Notes: a model not told the origin generated them from the letters alone. A DNA stretch of 64,000 nt from Ilumatobacteraceae bacterium (GCA_013213745.1 JABSQH010000008.1:62001-126000), one strand, 5' to 3'; numbered from the stretch's first letter, positions 40,828 through 49,460 are shown. Numbers and translations are program-made.

Positions 40828-42177
40828 TCAGCGCGTGATGTCGGCGGCGGTGAGCGTGACGAGCTGGTCGTCGCTTGGCTCGTCGATGTCGGCGAGACGC
40901 ACGGCGTGCGTACCGATCGATGCCTCGAACACGTTGCGCGCGAAGCGGCCGTTGCCGAAGCCGCGGTCCCGCGGCTCGGCCTCGATCACCTCTGCCAGTC
41001 GCGTGCGTGCGTCTGGTTCGAGTTCATACCCTTTGGCGCTACTGATCAGTTCGAAGATGGCGATCAGCTCGCCGGTTGCGTAGTCGGGGAAGTCGATCGT
41101 TCGGGTGAATCGGCTCTGGAGGCCTGGGTTGGCGTTGATCAGCTCGTCCATCTCGTTCGGATAACCGGCCGCGATGATCGAGAGATCGTCGCGGTGGTCC
41201 TCCATGAACTTGACGATCGTGTCGATCGCTTCCAGGCCGAAGTCGTTCGTCCCGCCTCGGGCAAGGGCGTAAGCCTCGTCGATCAGCAACGTCCCGCCCA
41301 GCGCTGACTCGAGCACGGCGCGAGTCGTCGTTGCGGTTTGGCCGACGTAGCCGGCGACCAGGTCTGATCGTTCGGTCTCGACCAGGTGGCCACGCGACAC
41401 GATGCCCAGCGCATGCAGGATCTGGCTGAGCAGTCGGGCCACGGTGGTCTTGCCGGTGCCTGGGTTGCCTGTGAACACGAGATGCATCCCGACCTCGACG
41501 GTCGGGAGGTCGCGCTCGGCTCGTAGCCGCTGGACACGCAGCAGGCTCGTGAGACGACGGACTTCGTGTTTCACCGATTCGAGTCCCACGAGCGCATCGA
41601 GTTCGGCGAGCACGTCGTCGACCGGGCGCGGATCGAGCGGGCCATCGTCGTCGTGGGCGGGCGTGTCGGATTCCTGCGGTGCATCCCCCGCCTGGGTGTG
41701 TTCCGCCGGTGCGGGCCCGAGTGTTGCCAGCAGCATCGTGCGGTAGCGGTCGATGGCGTCGAGCTCGGCGGGGGAGGGGACCAGGTCGAGCGCTGCGGTG
41801 GCGTGGGCGAGGCCGAGTGCCGCGTCGTAGTACGTCCGGGCGTGCGTGGTTCCGTCGCGACGGTCGGCGTCGGCGAGCAGAACGAACAGCGTGCTCGGCC
41901 GGTCGAGCCACTCCGCGCGACCGCCGAGCGTGTCGTCGGCGCGCAGCGCTGACGGCGCGAGGATCATCGGGGGCACGAGGTGTTCGCCGACAGCGGCGAC
42001 CCAGGTCCGCAGTTCGTCGTCGGTATGGCGTCCGTCGGCGTCGACGAATGCCGCGACGATGTTGCCGGCCTCGATCGCGCACTCGGCGCGGTGGTCGCGA
42101 TCGGGTGCCAGCGCACGCAGCGCCGCGTCGGTGACGTCGCCGAACCGTTGCGCGAGGTCATGGACCGCGTCAGGCAT
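40828..42177 (-). CDS. CbxX/CfqX-type AAA+ ATPase
   Basis: This 449-residue protein has an N-terminal helical domain (about 1-190) and a C-terminal AAA+ module of the CbxX/CfqX group, shared with EccA of type VII secretion and with rubisco activase CbbX. Key motifs are VFTGNPGTGKTTVARLL (Walker A), GTLLIDEAYALARGG (Walker B) and the sensor-2 region FGNGRFARNVFE. No type VII genes or rubisco genes are nearby, so its client is unknown. ATG 42177 has TATGGT 6 bases upstream. Confidence 0.83.
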   Translation of the reverse strand: MPDAVHDLAQRFGDVTDAALRALAPDRDHRAECAIEAGNIVAAFVDADGRHTDDELRTWVAAVGEHLVPPMILAPSALRADDTLGGRAEWLDRPSTLFVLLADADRRDGTTHARTYYDAALGLAHATAALDLVPSPAELDAIDRYRTMLLATLGPAPAEHTQAGDAPQESDTPAHDDDGPLDPRPVDDVLAELDALVGLESVKHEVRRLTSLLRVQRLRAERDLPTVEVGMHLVFTGNPGTGKTTVARLLSQILHALGIVSRGHLVETERSDLVAGYVGQTATTTRAVLESALGGTLLIDEAYALARGGTNDFGLEAIDTIVKFMEDHRDDLSIIAAGYPNEMDELINANPGLQSRFTRTIDFPDYATGELIAIFELISSAKGYELEPDARTRLAEVIEAEPRDRGFGNGRFARNVFEASIGTHAVRLADIDEPSDDQLVTLTAADITR

Positions 42178-42183
42178 CAACCG

Positions 42184-42189
42184 ACCATA
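42184..42189 (-). promoter_or_regulatory. Candidate -10 element (TATGGT) for the AAA+ gene
   Basis: On the minus strand TATGGT ends 6 bases before ATG 42177. Confidence 0.45.
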
Positions 42190-42239
42190 CGTTCCCGGAC
42201 CGCCGGCAGTCGCAGGACATCTCGTGGCGGGGCGTTGAC

Positions 42240-42276
42240 GTGAGCGCATGGCGCCGGCGACGACCAATGCGCTCAC
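42240..42276. promoter_or_regulatory. 10-bp inverted repeat in the divergent AAA+/methyltransferase region
   Basis: GTGAGCGCAT and ATGCGCTCAC are perfect complements separated by 17 bases. The repeat lies about 60 bases upstream of the AAA+ start and 140 upstream of the methyltransferase start. It could be an operator or part of a transcript hairpin. The rest of this 235-bp interval shows nothing else I can name. Confidence 0.45.
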
Positions 42277-42412
42277 ACAATCGGAGATCGGAGCAGATCG
42301 CCGTCAGTCGTGGCGGCGGGCGACATGGTTCGATGATCAGATCGCTCGACGATCAAGATGGAGCTGGATGTGGGGAGCCGCGCTGGCGGTGAGGAGCTCG
42401 GAGTGCATCGAG

Positions 42413-43111
42413 ATGAGTGAATACGAGCCACAGATGTCGGCGGAACGGGTTGAGCATCTCCGCCGATGGCATCAGATGACATCGGACGCACTCCACGAGC
42501 TGGGTAGTCACGATGTGTCGTACCTCGGCCTCGATCTGCACGTCCCGGCCGAGGTGTTCGCGCCCACGCCCACCTCCGATCTGCTCGGTCGGCTGGTGAG
42601 CACCCGCGTGCGAGCTGGCCAGCGCGTGTTGGACATGGGATGCGGCGCCGGGGCGAACGCGATCCTGGCCGCGCAGGTGACCGATGACGTCATGGCCGTC
42701 GATGTCAACCCGGCGGCCGTCGAGGCCACTGCGGCGAATGCGCTGCGCAACGGCGTCGGCGCTCACGTCACGGCGCGGGTCAGCGACATCTTCGACAACG
42801 TGACTGGCGACTTCGACCTGATCGTGATCGATCCACCCTTTCGATGGTTTCCACCGCGGGACATGCTCGAACGAGCATTCACCGACAAGAACTATCGGTC
42901 GCTCGGTCGCTTCATGAGCGGCGTCAGCGGGCGGCTCCGCCGGGGTGGCGAGGTGCTGCTCTTCTTCGGGTCGAGCGGTGACGTTGCCCACCTCGATTCG
43001 CTGATCGTCGACACCGGACTCTCCTCGACGGTGCTTGCAGAGCGCGTCGTCGCGGTGCGCGGGGAGGACACGATGTACTTCGTGCGGAGCATCACGCCGA
43101 GTCGGTCGTGA
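42413..43111 (+). CDS. SAM-dependent methyltransferase (MTS/PrmC-like)
   Basis: This 232-residue class I methyltransferase has motif I VLDMGCGAGANAILAA (about residue 75), an acidic SAM-ribose strand AVDVNPAAVE, and DLIVIDPPFRWFPP, the N/D-PP-F/Y motif of enzymes that methylate amino groups of RNA bases or Gln side chains (RsmC, PrmC class). The start at ATG 42413 has GGAG 13 bases upstream; an earlier in-frame ATG at 42248 would add 55 unlikely residues. Its 3' end overlaps the convergent methyltransferase by 20 bases. Confidence 0.8.
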   Translation: MSEYEPQMSAERVEHLRRWHQMTSDALHELGSHDVSYLGLDLHVPAEVFAPTPTSDLLGRLVSTRVRAGQRVLDMGCGAGANAILAAQVTDDVMAVDVNPAAVEATAANALRNGVGAHVTARVSDIFDNVTGDFDLIVIDPPFRWFPPRDMLERAFTDKNYRSLGRFMSGVSGRLRRGGEVLLFFGSSGDVAHLDSLIVDTGLSSTVLAERVVAVRGEDTMYFVRSITPSRS

Positions 43112-43808
43112 TGGGCCCGAGCGGGGCGCGATGCGCCCACACGGCGAACAGAGGGTCGCCCGGCGCCGATGGATTCTCGAGGCGTACCTCGGGCGGCCCG
43201 AAGCCGGGAGTCTCCGCAAAGTAGGTGGCGACGATCGCGCAGTGGCCGCGGTCGTCGGTCGAGAGCCATCCGTTGATCGCCTTGGTCGGAAAGCAGCGAT
43301 TGGAGAACGTGCACACGAACACCCCCTCTGGGCGCAACACGCGTGCCGCCTCGGCGAACACGTCGAACGGCCGGGTCAGGTAGTCAACCGACACGCAGCA
43401 CGTGACGGCATCAAACGCCGCATCGTCGAAGGGCAGCGTCGGGTCGAGGTTGAGATCGCAGACCACGCGCTCGGTCGCCATCGGATTGGCCTCGAGCTCA
43501 GCCGCATTCATACCCAGTGCGGCGAGACGACGAGGTCGGCGGCTGAAGTGCGAGATCCACGACGAGCACAGATCGAGCACTGCGGCGTCGGCGTAGCGGT
43601 CGAGGATCATCCGGTCGTACAGCGCAGACACCGCAGCGATCGCCGCATCGTCGATGTGCGTGACGAGGCGCTCGATGGCGTAGAACGCGGCATCAGGTGC
43701 CTGGTCGGAGCGGGCGAAGAAGCCTGGCGGGAACGGCGAGTGGTCGATGGCGCGACTGTTGCAGCTCCGTCGGCCACGTGCAGGACTGGCGGTACGCAAT
43801 CGCCGCAC
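43092..43808 (-). CDS. SAM-dependent methyltransferase (type 11)
   Basis: This 238-residue protein has VLDLCSSWISHFS (a motif-I-like strand with the glycines replaced, about residue 75), ERVVCDLNLDPTLPFDDAAF and FDAVTCCVSVDYLTRP followed by EAARVLRPEGVFVCTFSNRC, the methyltransferase-11 pattern. The missing GxGxG glycines in motif I are unusual but shared by a known branch with 'DLcsSW.S'. GTG 43808 is 3 bases from the palindromic operator, so it is probably regulated by the divergent MarR-type gene. Confidence 0.78.
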   Translation of the reverse strand: MRRLRTASPARGRRSCNSRAIDHSPFPPGFFARSDQAPDAAFYAIERLVTHIDDAAIAAVSALYDRMILDRYADAAVLDLCSSWISHFSRRPRRLAALGMNAAELEANPMATERVVCDLNLDPTLPFDDAAFDAVTCCVSVDYLTRPFDVFAEAARVLRPEGVFVCTFSNRCFPTKAINGWLSTDDRGHCAIVATYFAETPGFGPPEVRLENPSAPGDPLFAVWAHRAPLGPITTDSA

Positions 43809-43810
43809 CT

Positions 43811-43836
43811 CATTCTCTGACTAAGATCAGAGAATG
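43811..43836. promoter_or_regulatory. MarR-type operator overlapping the start codon
   Basis: CATTCTCTGA and TCAGAGAATG form a perfect 10-bp inverted repeat with a 6-base centre (CTAAGA). The right arm includes the ATG (43834) of the MarR-GNAT gene, and the left arm begins 3 bases from the GTG of the divergent methyltransferase gene. A TAAGAT hexamer (43822-43827) lies 6 bases before the ATG, so the operator covers the -10 and the start. Autorepression and joint control are the obvious reading. Confidence 0.72.
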
Positions 43837-44724
43837 ACGCTGCACGACGACCGTGTCGCCACGCTGCGGCACTTTCACCGCACCGTCACCGAGCGCGTCG
43901 GCGCACTCGACGAGGAGTACCTCGCGCGGCCCCGCCCGCTCGCAGCGTCGCGTTTGTTGTGGGAAATCGACGAAGGCGCCGACCTGCGCGAGCTACGTGA
44001 CCGCCTCGACCTCGATTCGGGGTACCTCACCCGGCTTGTGCGCCGGCTCGGGGATGAAGGGCTGGTCGAGGTCGAGCCCAGCGTCGTCGATGCCCGTGTT
44101 CGCATCGTGCGACCGACCGAGCGGGGACGCGCTGAGCTGGCGGAACTCGATCGCTCGAGTGATGCGCTCGTCGCGTCGCTCCTGGCCCCACTCAACGAGC
44201 GACAGCGCACTCAGCTCGTCGACGCGGTGACCACCGTCGACAGGCTGTTGACCGCCGGTCTCGTCGCCGTCGACGAGGTCGACCCCGATAGCGCCGCCGC
44301 AGAGCACTGCGTGGAGCACTACTTCGCCGAGCTCGGGGAGCGACTCGAGCACGGATTCGATCCCGCCATCACCGGGACTGCATCTGGCGACGAGGTGCGC
44401 GCGCCGAATGGTCGCTTCCTCGTGGCGACGCTGCGTCACGCGCCCATCGGGTGCGGGGGCGTCAAGTTCTTCGCCGATCGCCCGGCCGAGATCAAGCGGA
44501 TGTGGGTAGCGCCGACCGCACGCGGACTCGGCGTCGGGCGTCGCCTGTTGTCCGAGCTGGAGGAGCGAGCCCGTCGGGCCGGAGCTCGCAGCGTGCGGTT
44601 GGACACGAATCGAGCGTTGCGCGAGGCGATCGGGATGTACATCGCCAACGGATACGACGAGATTCCTGCGTTCAACGACGAGCCGTTCGCCCATCACTGG
44701 TTCGAGAAGCAACTCCACACCTGA
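43834..44724 (+). CDS. MarR-family regulator fused to GNAT acetyltransferase
   Basis: This 296-residue protein joins a winged-helix MarR domain (about 1-150; LLWEIDEGADLRELRDRLDL then SGYLTRLVRRLGDEGLVEVE) to a GNAT domain (about 155-296; RMWVAPTARGLGVGRRLLSE carries the acetyl-CoA motif ARGLGVG, then YIANGYDEIPAFND). The fusion type is known from other Actinobacteria and Proteobacteria. The likely ligand is also the acetylation substrate, which is unknown. It is divergent from a methyltransferase and both starts touch one palindromic operator. Confidence 0.88.
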   Translation: MTLHDDRVATLRHFHRTVTERVGALDEEYLARPRPLAASRLLWEIDEGADLRELRDRLDLDSGYLTRLVRRLGDEGLVEVEPSVVDARVRIVRPTERGRAELAELDRSSDALVASLLAPLNERQRTQLVDAVTTVDRLLTAGLVAVDEVDPDSAAAEHCVEHYFAELGERLEHGFDPAITGTASGDEVRAPNGRFLVATLRHAPIGCGGVKFFADRPAEIKRMWVAPTARGLGVGRRLLSELEERARRAGARSVRLDTNRALREAIGMYIANGYDEIPAFNDEPFAHHWFEKQLHT

Positions 44725-44755
44725 GCGGGGCCGACGAGCCGGCAGTCTGCGGTCG

Positions 44756-45256
44756 CTAGTACAGGTCGGTGCGATAGATCTCTTCGAGGTCGGCGGCGAT
44801 CACGGGCACGAGACTCTCATCGCCGAGGAGTCCACTGATCTGTTCGGCGATGGGCTGGCGGTCCGCTTCGGCCTCGTCGGCCGCGGCCCACAGCTTCGAG
44901 CGGATCATCGCCGTTCCACAGTGGAAGAACGCCTCCTCGACGCCGACGATCGTCGCCATGAGTGCTGGCTTCTCGTCGACGGCGAGTTGGTCGAGCAGCT
45001 CTGGATCACGAGACAACCGGGCGGTTCCATTGACGCGATACGACTCGCGCTGGCCGGGGACCATGAAGATCAAGCCGATGCGACCCGTTGCCAACACGTT
45101 GCGGGGACCGAAGCCGAGGGCGTTTCCCTTGTGCTCGGGGATCGCCAACGTGGTCGGGTCAATGAACTCCCGGGCGGTGTCGTCGACCTCGGGGCGCAGC
45201 TTGACCTTGACCCGGTCGTTCGGCGAACCGATGAGTTCGTCGCCTCGGTCGACCAC
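44756..45256 (-). CDS. PPOX-type flavin-binding-fold protein, apparent internal deletion
   Basis: This 166-residue frame matches the pyridoxamine-5'-phosphate-oxidase-like (MSMEG_1061-type) family at both ends: DELIGSPNDRVKVKLRPEVD near the start and VLATGRIGLIFMVPGQRESY, VNGTARLSRDPELLDQLAVD, EEAFFHCGTAMIRSKLW later. Family members I recall carry about 35 more residues (the first FMN-facing beta strands, ending DVSPRGD..GFV) between EFI and TLAIP; here EFIDPTTLAIP runs straight on. So the flavin site is probably incomplete. No TANNNT or Shine-Dalgarno sequence precedes GTG 45256. Confidence 0.65.
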   Translation of the reverse strand: MVDRGDELIGSPNDRVKVKLRPEVDDTAREFIDPTTLAIPEHKGNALGFGPRNVLATGRIGLIFMVPGQRESYRVNGTARLSRDPELLDQLAVDEKPALMATIVGVEEAFFHCGTAMIRSKLWAAADEAEADRQPIAEQISGLLGDESLVPVIAADLEEIYRTDLY

Positions 45257-45413
45257 CCCACCCGGCGGGCCGACGCCGAGGTGTTGCTCGAGTTGTTCTC
45301 ACGGGTCACCGCGTCTCCGCCGAAGATGTGGGTCCCTCGATCGTCGGTTTCGGGCGGTACCACTATCGCTACGACACCGGTCGCGAGGGCGACTACAGAT
45401 TGGCCCGTTCTGA

Positions 45414-45444
45414 TTGACCAGAGGGTCAAGGCGGCCAGTAGCGT
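45414..45444 (+). promoter_or_regulatory. Promoter with palindrome ahead of the MoxR-VWA operon
   Basis: TTGACC (45414-45419) and TAGCGT (45439-45444) are 19 bases apart, and ATG 45453 is 8 bases on, giving a leaderless layout. The -35 is half of the inverted repeat TTGACC-AGAG-GGTCAA (45414-45429), a possible operator. Confidence 0.5.
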
Positions 45445-45452
45445 GGCGCCCC

Positions 45453-46367
45453 ATGACGATTTCTTCGCCGACCAGCGGTGACGTGCAGTTGTCCGAGCCG
45501 CGGTTCGAAGGCGTGCAGCAGGTGCGTGACGCACTGCGCGACGTGCAGTACCTCGCCGACGACGGCATCGCCGGCGTCGCCTACCTGGCCGACCGGCTCG
45601 GCAAGCCGATCCTCGTCGAGGGTCCTGCCGGTACCGGCAAGACCCAGCTGGCCAAATCGGTCGCCGAGATCACCGGCTCGCGCCTGATCCGGCTGCAGTG
45701 CTACGAGGGGCTCGACGAGTCCAAAGCGTTGTACGAGTGGAACTACAAAAAGCAGCTCCTGCGCATCCAGACCGAGCAGGGCGACACAGCCGACCACGAA
45801 TGGACCGAGATCCGCGACGACATCTTCTCCGACGAGTTCCTGCTCACGCGCCCGCTGCTCGAGGCGATCACCGCCGACGAGCCCGTGGTGTTGTTGATCG
45901 ACGAGGTCGACCGCGTTGAGGTCGAGACCGAAGCGCTGTTGCTCGAGATCCTGTCGGACTACCAGGTGTCGATTCCCGAACTCGGCACGATCGCGGCCAA
46001 GCAGATCCCGCTGGTGTTCCTCACCTCGAACAACACCCGTGAGCTGTCAGAAGCGTTGAAGCGCCGGTGTTTGTACCTGCACGTCGATTATCCCCAGCTC
46101 GATCGCGAGCGCGAGATCGTCTTGGCCAAGGTCCCCGACATCACCGAGCAGCTTGCCGATCAGGTGGCTCGCATCGTGCGCTCCATCCGTCAGCTCGACC
46201 TGAAGAAGGCGCCGAGTGTGTCCGAGACGCTCGACTGGGCGCGGACGCTGTTGCTGCTCAACATCGACACGATCGACGAGCAGACCGCCAAGGACACGTT
46301 GAACATCCTGCTCAAGTATCAGACCGATATCGCCAAGGCGGCGAAGGAACTCTCTGTCGACGAGTGA
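45453..46367 (+). CDS. MoxR family AAA+ ATPase
   Basis: This 304-residue ATPase shows Walker A VEGPAGTGKTQLAKS (about residue 55), Walker B VVLLIDEVDR (about 150), SNNTRELSEALKRRC (sensor 1 and arginine finger region) and a C-terminal lid. MoxR ATPases act as chaperones that insert cofactors or assemble complexes with a VWA partner. The VWA gene follows 6 bases downstream. No carbon-monoxide dehydrogenase genes are here, so the client is unknown. ATG 45453 is placed by the promoter spacing. Confidence 0.9.
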   Translation: MTISSPTSGDVQLSEPRFEGVQQVRDALRDVQYLADDGIAGVAYLADRLGKPILVEGPAGTGKTQLAKSVAEITGSRLIRLQCYEGLDESKALYEWNYKKQLLRIQTEQGDTADHEWTEIRDDIFSDEFLLTRPLLEAITADEPVVLLIDEVDRVEVETEALLLEILSDYQVSIPELGTIAAKQIPLVFLTSNNTRELSEALKRRCLYLHVDYPQLDREREIVLAKVPDITEQLADQVARIVRSIRQLDLKKAPSVSETLDWARTLLLLNIDTIDEQTAKDTLNILLKYQTDIAKAAKELSVDE

Positions 46368-46373
46368 CGTCAG

Positions 46374-47813
46374 ATGCTTGAACTCCTGAACGGCTTCGTC
46401 GTCGAGCTGCGCAACGCCGGCCTTCCGGTGTCGCTCACCGAGAATCTCGACGCGATGGAAGCGGTGCAGCACATTCCCATCGACGATCGCGAGGCGTTCA
46501 AGTACGCCCTCGGGGCGACGCTGATCAAGAACCAGGCCCATTGGCGCAGCTTCGAGACGATCTTCGAGGTGTACTTCAGCCTGCGCGGCCCGGAGTACAA
46601 GCTGGTCGACGGCGACGAAGAGTCGATGGTCGACGACCTGTGGCGAGAGATGCAGGACCAACAACAGGGCCAGGAGGGGCAGGGCGGCGCCGGAGGGCTC
46701 GAGAATCTGACGCCCGAAGAGATTGCCCAGATGTTGATGTCGGCGTTGATGAACGGCGATCAGGGAATGATGCGGGCGATGGCCCGCCAGGCTGTTCAGC
46801 GCTTTGCCGGCATGGAGCCGGGCCGTCCCGTCGGCGGTACGTACTACCTGTACCGCACGCTGCGCAACCTCGACCTCGACAGCATGCTCGATCGCTTGAT
46901 GGAGTCGACGCGCGAGGAGGTCGGCGACGATCTGACACCGCTCGAAGAGCGCCTCGAACGCGAGGAGTACGAAGATCGCATCGACAAGTTCAAAGGTGAG
47001 GTCGAAGCGGAGATTCGTCGCCGGCTCGTCGCTGACCGGGGCGCGGAGGCGATGGCCAAGACGCTGCGCAAGCCGTTGCCCGAAGACGTCGAGTTCATGC
47101 ACGCCTCACGCGACGAGATGGTCTCACTGCGCAAGGCCTTGCAACCACTGACCCGCAAGCTCGCCGCTCGATTGGCACGCAAGCGCAAGCATGGCCGCAA
47201 GGGCCCGCTCGACTTCCGGAACACGGTGCGCCATTCGCTCAGCTACGGCGGGGTGCCGGCCGAGCCGAAGTTCAAGTACCCCCGGCCGTCGAAGCCCGAA
47301 CTGATCGTCGTCGCCGACATCTCCGGCTCGGTTGCGGCCTTCGCCCGCTTCACCTTGATGTTGGTGTACGCCATCCAGAACCAGTTCTCGAAAGTCCGAT
47401 CGTTCGTATTCATCGACGGCATCGACGAGGTCACCGACTTCTTCCGGGCCACCGAGGACATCACCGAAGCGATCCACCGCGTGAACACCGAAGCCGACGT
47501 TGTATGGGTCGATGGTCACAGCGACTACGGCCACGCGTTCGAGGTGTTCTGGGAGAAGTACGGCAAAGACGTCGGCCCGAAGTCGACCGTCCTGCTCCTC
47601 GGCGACGCCCGCAACAACTACCACGCCAGCCAGAGCTGGGTGGTCAAAGAGATGCAGCACAAGGCGCGCCACGTCTACTGGCTGAATCCCGAACCGCGCA
47701 GCTATTGGAACACGGGCGACTCCATCGTCGGCGAATACGGCACCTACACCGACGGGGTCTACGAGTGCCGCAACCTGCGGCAGCTCGAGACCTTCGTCGA
47801 GAAGCTGGCGTAG
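46374..47813 (+). CDS. VWA domain protein, CoxE-like (MoxR partner)
   Basis: This 479-residue cytosolic protein has an N-terminal helical region (LELLNGFVVELRNAGLPVSL), a Gln/Gly-rich linker (about residues 97-112), a charged middle, and a C-terminal VWA domain with the metal-ion site IVVADISGSVAAFARF (DxSxS) at about residue 310 and the last metal ligand in LLLGDARNNYHAS. This matches the CoxE/YeiC-type VWA proteins paired with MoxR ATPases, which form a metal-dependent chaperone complex. It is co-transcribed with the MoxR gene. Confidence 0.88.
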   Translation: MLELLNGFVVELRNAGLPVSLTENLDAMEAVQHIPIDDREAFKYALGATLIKNQAHWRSFETIFEVYFSLRGPEYKLVDGDEESMVDDLWREMQDQQQGQEGQGGAGGLENLTPEEIAQMLMSALMNGDQGMMRAMARQAVQRFAGMEPGRPVGGTYYLYRTLRNLDLDSMLDRLMESTREEVGDDLTPLEERLEREEYEDRIDKFKGEVEAEIRRRLVADRGAEAMAKTLRKPLPEDVEFMHASRDEMVSLRKALQPLTRKLAARLARKRKHGRKGPLDFRNTVRHSLSYGGVPAEPKFKYPRPSKPELIVVADISGSVAAFARFTLMLVYAIQNQFSKVRSFVFIDGIDEVTDFFRATEDITEAIHRVNTEADVVWVDGHSDYGHAFEVFWEKYGKDVGPKSTVLLLGDARNNYHASQSWVVKEMQHKARHVYWLNPEPRSYWNTGDSIVGEYGTYTDGVYECRNLRQLETFVEKLA

Positions 47814-47972
47814 TCGCATGAGCCCGTCGGCGTGTCGATCGCTGTGACCACGGCGTCGGTGACCGTTGCGGAGTCGGCCGTCGGGACCTGTCCAGATACA
47901 CGCACACGAGCTTGAACGTGGTGGTCGACCCGGTGACGCCGGGTGGAGATCGGATGGACTGCCGGGCGGCTG

Positions 47973-48842
47973 CTAGCGATGATGCTCGGTGAGCGCGCCG
48001 TACTCACCAGCGCGCAGCTCGTCGGCGAGGTGACGCAGTGCGTCCGGGCGGACGCGAATGTAGCCGGTGAACGGAGCGCTGATCGCCAAGATCAGCGCGA
48101 GGTCCAGCGCGATCAGGACGACCATGCCGAAGATGGGGATGCTCGCCCAAGGGTCGACCCCGGAGGCGAATGCCGACGCATTGAGGCACAGCACCACACC
48201 ACTTAAGAACGCGAGACCGAACACCGGTGCGGGAAGCCCGTGGCCGGCGAGATTGAGACGGTCCCGGCGAGTCGTTGCGACGGCGGCGACCGACGCAAGT
48301 AGGTCGGCGGCGGTCGTTGGTGTGGTGTCGGCATCGTTGGCGGCTGTGCGCGTGAGTGTTTCGAGGCGGCGCAGTTCGCTGTCGGTCGCTTTGTGGCCGT
48401 GGTGCACTGACGTCGCGGGGTCGCTCATCGACGGCCACTCGTCGTCGATCACCGTCTCGACGTACGCGGCCAGCTGACCACGCAGGCGCGCCCCCTGCGC
48501 GCCCAGCGACTCGCTGGACAGGGCCAGTCGTAGCCCAGCGTTCGATTCGGCACTCACGGTGTTCTCTGCGGTTCGACTACGGGTCCATTGGTTGGCGATC
48601 ACGAACCCGGTGAGAAATGAAAAGAGCACACCGACTGCGGGCATCAATGCTGCCGCCGAGTCCGACATTCCGGTGCGGTCGCGGCGGGAGATGACCAGGT
48701 CGACGAAGATGACGGCGCCCAGGGTCCACAGCCCGAACCAGGCGAGAAAACCGCCGAACAAGCCAGGTGCTGACCAGCTGCACAGCCGCGCATAACGCGC
48801 CTCCAGCCATCGTGCAGCTGGCCTGTGGTGCTCAGGGGTCAT
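47973..48842 (-). CDS. DUF4239 (bestrophin-like) membrane protein
   Basis: This 289-residue protein has four hydrophobic segments (about 28-50, 68-85, 208-228 and 235-258) around a soluble helical part, the layout of DUF4239/bestrophin-like proteins. PAVGVLFSFLTGFVIANQWT is characteristic of the family. Whether it conducts ions is unknown. It is the last gene of the minus-strand run that begins with purL, 30 bases after the FlaR-like gene. The 159 bases between it and the VWA gene hold nothing I can support. Confidence 0.78.
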   Translation of the reverse strand: MTPEHHRPAARWLEARYARLCSWSAPGLFGGFLAWFGLWTLGAVIFVDLVISRRDRTGMSDSAAALMPAVGVLFSFLTGFVIANQWTRSRTAENTVSAESNAGLRLALSSESLGAQGARLRGQLAAYVETVIDDEWPSMSDPATSVHHGHKATDSELRRLETLTRTAANDADTTPTTAADLLASVAAVATTRRDRLNLAGHGLPAPVFGLAFLSGVVLCLNASAFASGVDPWASIPIFGMVVLIALDLALILAISAPFTGYIRVRPDALRHLADELRAGEYGALTEHHR

Positions 48843-48872
48843 CGGGCAGAGACTGGCACAGCGCAGCCGCCC

Positions 48873-49418
48873 TCATGTGGGTCGTGACACCGGGGTCGCA
48901 TCGAGGAAACCGGCGATGTCGCGATTGGAGCACAGGCGATGCACATCGGCGTGTTGCCAGTGGCCGGACTCGATGAAGCCACCGTAGAGCTCCCGGTACT
49001 TCGGCTGGTAATGCCATGTCCACGCGACGACGTTCACCTCCGGATCGCGGTGCACCAGGTTGCGCAGCGATTCCCGGTTCCCGTTCCACAACTCTTCGCG
49101 TGTGATGCCACGTCGAATGCTGCGCCAGAGCACTCGCTGCGTCACCTGCCAACGAGGGAGGTCGAGAAACACGATGGTGTCGGCCGAGCCGTGCACGAGG
49201 TCTTCCACCGGGCGGTAGTTGCCGTCGACGATCCAGCCGTCGTCGGCGATGGCGGCAGCGACCGCCGCGCGGAAGTCCGGCACCGAGAGCGGGGTCCATC
49301 CCGCCTGGTGATGCAGCGCATCGAGTTCGACGTGTCGCAACCCGAGGCGCGCGGCCATCGCGCGCGCCAACGTGGACTTTCCGGACCCCGGCGACCCGAC
49401 GATGGCAACTCTGCGCAT
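48873..49418 (-). CDS. FlaR-like P-loop kinase family protein
   Basis: This 181-residue P-loop protein has Walker A VAIVGSPGSGKSTLARAM (residues 4-21), LRHVELDALHHQAGW (the family's LD..., resembling adenylate or shikimate kinases) and DGWIVDGNYRPVEDL. These match 'DNA topology modulation protein FlaR'-type proteins, probably small-molecule kinases. A basic lid region VLWRSIRRGITREELW follows. It lies 42 bases after guaB on the same strand, so it may be part of the purine transcript. Substrate unknown. Confidence 0.8.
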   Translation of the reverse strand: MRRVAIVGSPGSGKSTLARAMAARLGLRHVELDALHHQAGWTPLSVPDFRAAVAAAIADDGWIVDGNYRPVEDLVHGSADTIVFLDLPRWQVTQRVLWRSIRRGITREELWNGNRESLRNLVHRDPEVNVVAWTWHYQPKYRELYGGFIESGHWQHADVHRLCSNRDIAGFLDATPVSRPT

Positions 49419-49460
49419 GAATCGATCGATGTCTGTGGTGTGGTGGGGGATACCACAGCG

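Noticed and set aside
47814-47972. Small minus-strand frame between the VWA and DUF4239 genes
   Set aside because: A short patch (SGQVPTADSATVTDAVVTAI) looks protein-like but has no start context, family or conserved length; I could not support a gene.
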